From the NCBI GenBank assembly GCA_903995115.1, contig LR877162.1, positions 434,001 through 498,000 on the forward strand: a DNA stretch of 64,000 nucleotides. Reading direction: 5' to 3'. Within the stretch, counting starts at the first letter, position 1, and the number at the start of each line of letters is the position of its first letter. The position numbers and the translations under genes are program-made. Below, one piece after another: positions 63,835-64,000 of the stretch. This stretch comes from Angomonas deanei. Lineage: Eukaryota; Euglenozoa; Kinetoplastea; Trypanosomatida; Trypanosomatidae. Below the pieces are notes generated by a model. The model worked only from the letters and a program-made list of their open reading frames with translations. It did not search any database and was not told where the DNA came from.

Positions 63835-64000
63835 AGAAAAACAAAATAATGATTCCTTGTTCTCTTTTAACGACCCAATTAAAATTTCTTACATTTAGTT
63901 TTTTGAGTTTAGCTTCAATTGTATTATTGTTCACAACTCTATCAAAAATATAGTAACTCACAGCATTTAACCTTCTTGTCAAATGGATCGCCTTCAACAG

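Noticed and set aside
1-64000. Mobile elements, viral remnants or a defence-type system
   Set aside because: No transposase, reverse transcriptase, integrase, terminal repeats or phage-like genes were seen; all identified genes are ordinary eukaryotic families.

Overview
The window looks like one continuous directional gene cluster from a kinetoplastid protist (Euglenozoa). About 31 protein genes all lie on the + strand. None needs an intron, and nearly every gene is preceded by long T/CT-rich tracts followed by an AG, as expected for spliced-leader trans-splicing of polycistronic transcripts. Coding DNA is GC-rich and spacers are AT-rich. TAA, TAG and TGA are all used as terminal stops, so the code is standard. 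A split succinate dehydrogenase iron-sulfur subunit (SDH2N, 33.8 kb) is a known euglenozoan hallmark. I cannot name the species or decide between trypanosomatid and bodonid. I saw no transposase, reverse transcriptase, CRISPR, rRNA or recognisable tRNA. || Layout: 0-15 kb holds the tail of a dynein heavy chain, a YceI-like protein, a metallo-beta-lactamase-fold hydrolase, the histone chaperone SPT16, the polymerase zeta catalytic subunit REV3 and an unknown, probably mitochondrial protein. 15-28 kb holds two nodulin-like MFS transporters (the first has its frame interrupted at a run of seven C), Elongator subunit 3, an unknown mitochondrial membrane protein, an SLC25 carrier and a thioredoxin-fold protein. 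28-39 kb holds a HELQ/POLQ-type helicase, a small membrane protein, Mog1, SDH2N, a DHHC palmitoyltransferase and a PHD-finger-like protein. || 38.86-50.2 kb is the most striking segment: five tandem genes for a PiT/PHO4-family phosphate transporter on a unit of about 2.4 kb. Copies 1-4 are nearly identical, spacers included. Copy 5 is a mosaic: its ends match the others almost perfectly, while its 5' leader, one membrane segment, its cytosolic loop and its 3' flank are diverged. This is the signature of gene conversion. || 50.9-64 kb holds two adjacent DHHC palmitoyltransferases, a very large paladin/phytase-like phosphatase with two intact and one degenerate CX5R site, an adenylate-kinase-like protein without a P-loop, a methyltransferase, an MKS1-type B9 protein of the ciliary transition zone and two small unknown proteins. 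|| Functionally the genes are a mixture, as is normal for kinetoplastid clusters: flagellum (dynein, MKS1, perhaps the AK-like protein), DNA repair and chromatin (REV3, HELQ, SPT16), mitochondrion (SDH2N, carrier, two or three unknowns), membrane transport and protein lipidation. Several ORFs begin at non-ATG codons in transcript leaders; starts were moved to the first sensible ATG and this is stated per gene.
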